Positions 63,269 through 64,000 of a DNA stretch of 64,000 bases are shown here, piece after piece. The position numbers were made by a program, and so were the translations under genes. Numbering within the stretch: position 1 is the first letter of the stretch; each line of letters begins with the position of its first letter. The stretch spans positions 186,001 through 250,000 of the forward strand of contig JAMONP010000052.1 of the NCBI GenBank assembly GCA_027065695.1. The letters run 5' to 3'. This DNA is from Desulfuromonadales bacterium (lineage in GTDB: Bacteria > Desulfobacterota > Desulfuromonadia > Desulfuromonadales > BM103). The notes beneath the pieces are model-generated. The model did no database searches and had not been told where the DNA came from. It saw only the letters and a list, made by a program, of their open reading frames with translations.

Positions 63269-64000
63269 AAATTTACCCCATGGGCGTGTTTAAACCATGC
63301 AAACAAATCCCTGCTACACCTTATACAAACGTTATGACCAGCCCCAGATGACACCCAAAACAGTGCATTAAATGCTTGCTTTGTCAGCTTATTATTTTTG
63401 CCTGCAATCAGACGGATTCCGGACCCTGGTTCAGGCCAGCAAGCATGGCTTGCATAGCCTTGATTGAAACTGACGTATCAGGACATCAACAACCGGAAAA
63501 CTGTTTCCGTTATATTCCAGACTAAAACGGGGTGCCCAATTGTGACTCATGGCACTGTCTTATCACCATGTTGACACAGAACAAGAACACAACACAAACA
63601 GTAACAAACCATAAGACGATCAGTAACACTCTGAAATAGCTACCATCACACATATATGGCGGATAAATATCTGGAATAAATTAGAGTTGGCATACGTCTG
63701 ACAATTGAGTAGTAAGCAACACATTACGGAACAAGCGGTATCCGAGCTGGCAACAGCGACAAGATGAAGTAACAAATTCAGTTGCCGAAATCCAGTCCGG
63801 ACGCCTGATCAGCCCAGCCGCTATTCCAAAAACCCGATGACTCCTTCCTCTCATCGGATGTACACATGAAACCCCAGCCAATTATGGCTGGGGTTTCATT
63901 TTGAGAAGGAGACCCTGCAAAGACTTAAACTCCCAGCGGTTTTTCCATCTGCATGCATCAGCTGCTATCTGAGTTCAATTGCTTATAACAACCTTTGTTC
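63269..64000. other. Intergenic region with no recognised gene
   Basis: About 730 bases with no gene I can support. A 66-codon minus-strand frame at 63681-63881 has no family resemblance and overlaps a terminator. The promoter of the pyruvyl transferase should lie near 63280-63350. The region is of mixed composition and may be decayed DNA at an accessory boundary. Confidence 0.45.
63867..63904. terminator. Strong hairpin in the right-end intergenic region
   Basis: A perfect 13-bp stem (TGAAACCCCAGCC/GGCTGGGGTTTCA) has a 6-base loop and is followed by TTTTG. It could end an untranslated transcript coming from the left, or a minus-strand one. Confidence 0.75.

Noticed and set aside
63681-63881. 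66-codon minus-strand frame near the right end
   Set aside because: It overlaps a strong hairpin and has no recognisable motif or ribosome site.
1-64000. CRISPR arrays, tRNA and rRNA genes
   Set aside because: No regularly spaced repeats, cloverleaf signatures or rRNA motifs were seen anywhere in the window.

Overview
The window reads like a chromosomal stretch of a Gram-negative anaerobe of the Desulfuromonadales (Desulfuromonas/Geobacter-like deltaproteobacteria). The evidence is a porin plus octaheme cytochrome c module, three ferritin-like di-iron proteins, several cyclic-di-GMP proteins, the GatCAB transamidation route to Gln-tRNA, a four-domain S1-type protein, RND/TolC efflux and outer-membrane beta-barrels. 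The lineage is inferred from gene content, not from a marker-gene comparison. I found no rRNA, tRNA or CRISPR array.

Layout. 1-1.5 kb: end of an acyl-CoA synthetase, a GreA/GreB-like factor and a DUF423 membrane protein, all on the minus strand. 1.5-7.5 kb: a tight minus-strand operon of an M20 peptidase, two different ATP-grasp ligases and a large M14 carboxypeptidase, which looks like a make-and-trim pathway for an unknown amide-linked compound. 7.8-17 kb: a FabY-type ketoacyl synthase, a conserved hypothetical, REC-GGDEF, EngB, a small exported protein, ferritin, a ferritin-like protein and a membrane PAS-GGDEF-EAL protein. 17.3-20.9 kb: monoheme cytochrome, DUF3373-like porin and octaheme OTR-like cytochrome, a candidate electron conduit. 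21-30 kb: a uracil-DNA glycosylase, a type I restriction-modification scar, then tatA, gatC, gatA, gatB, mtnA and glnE. 30.2-30.5 kb: a scar holding fused pieces of a response regulator and a TPR-like protein. 30.5-38.6 kb: a PilZ protein, ttcA, and a four-gene tetR/OMF/MFP/RND efflux operon with candidate operators. 38.7-39.7 kb: two frameshifted or truncated genes. 39.8-49.7 kb: CLC channel, Nudix, PilZ, DUF4350-like protein, a second ferritin-like paralogue, Dus, DUF3820, MurB, a SAM methyltransferase-like protein and HflKC. 50-53.7 kb: HI0933-like flavoprotein, S1 protein and RarD. 53.7-62.1 kb: an unexplained envelope locus with an outer-membrane barrel, an exported multidomain protein and a 1258-residue exported coiled-coil protein, divergent from a polytopic membrane LuxR regulator. 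62.1-63.3 kb: an AT-rich polysaccharide pyruvyl transferase that seems to open an accessory region, followed by about 0.7 kb without a gene.

Two loci best fit an undescribed system: the M20/ATP-grasp/ATP-grasp/M14 operon, and the LuxR-associated barrel/exported-protein locus. The window also holds two families of small palindromic elements. One is about 161 bp with matching ends and carries a ribosome-binding site and ATG that read in frame into hflK. Four separate gene scars show ongoing local gene loss.
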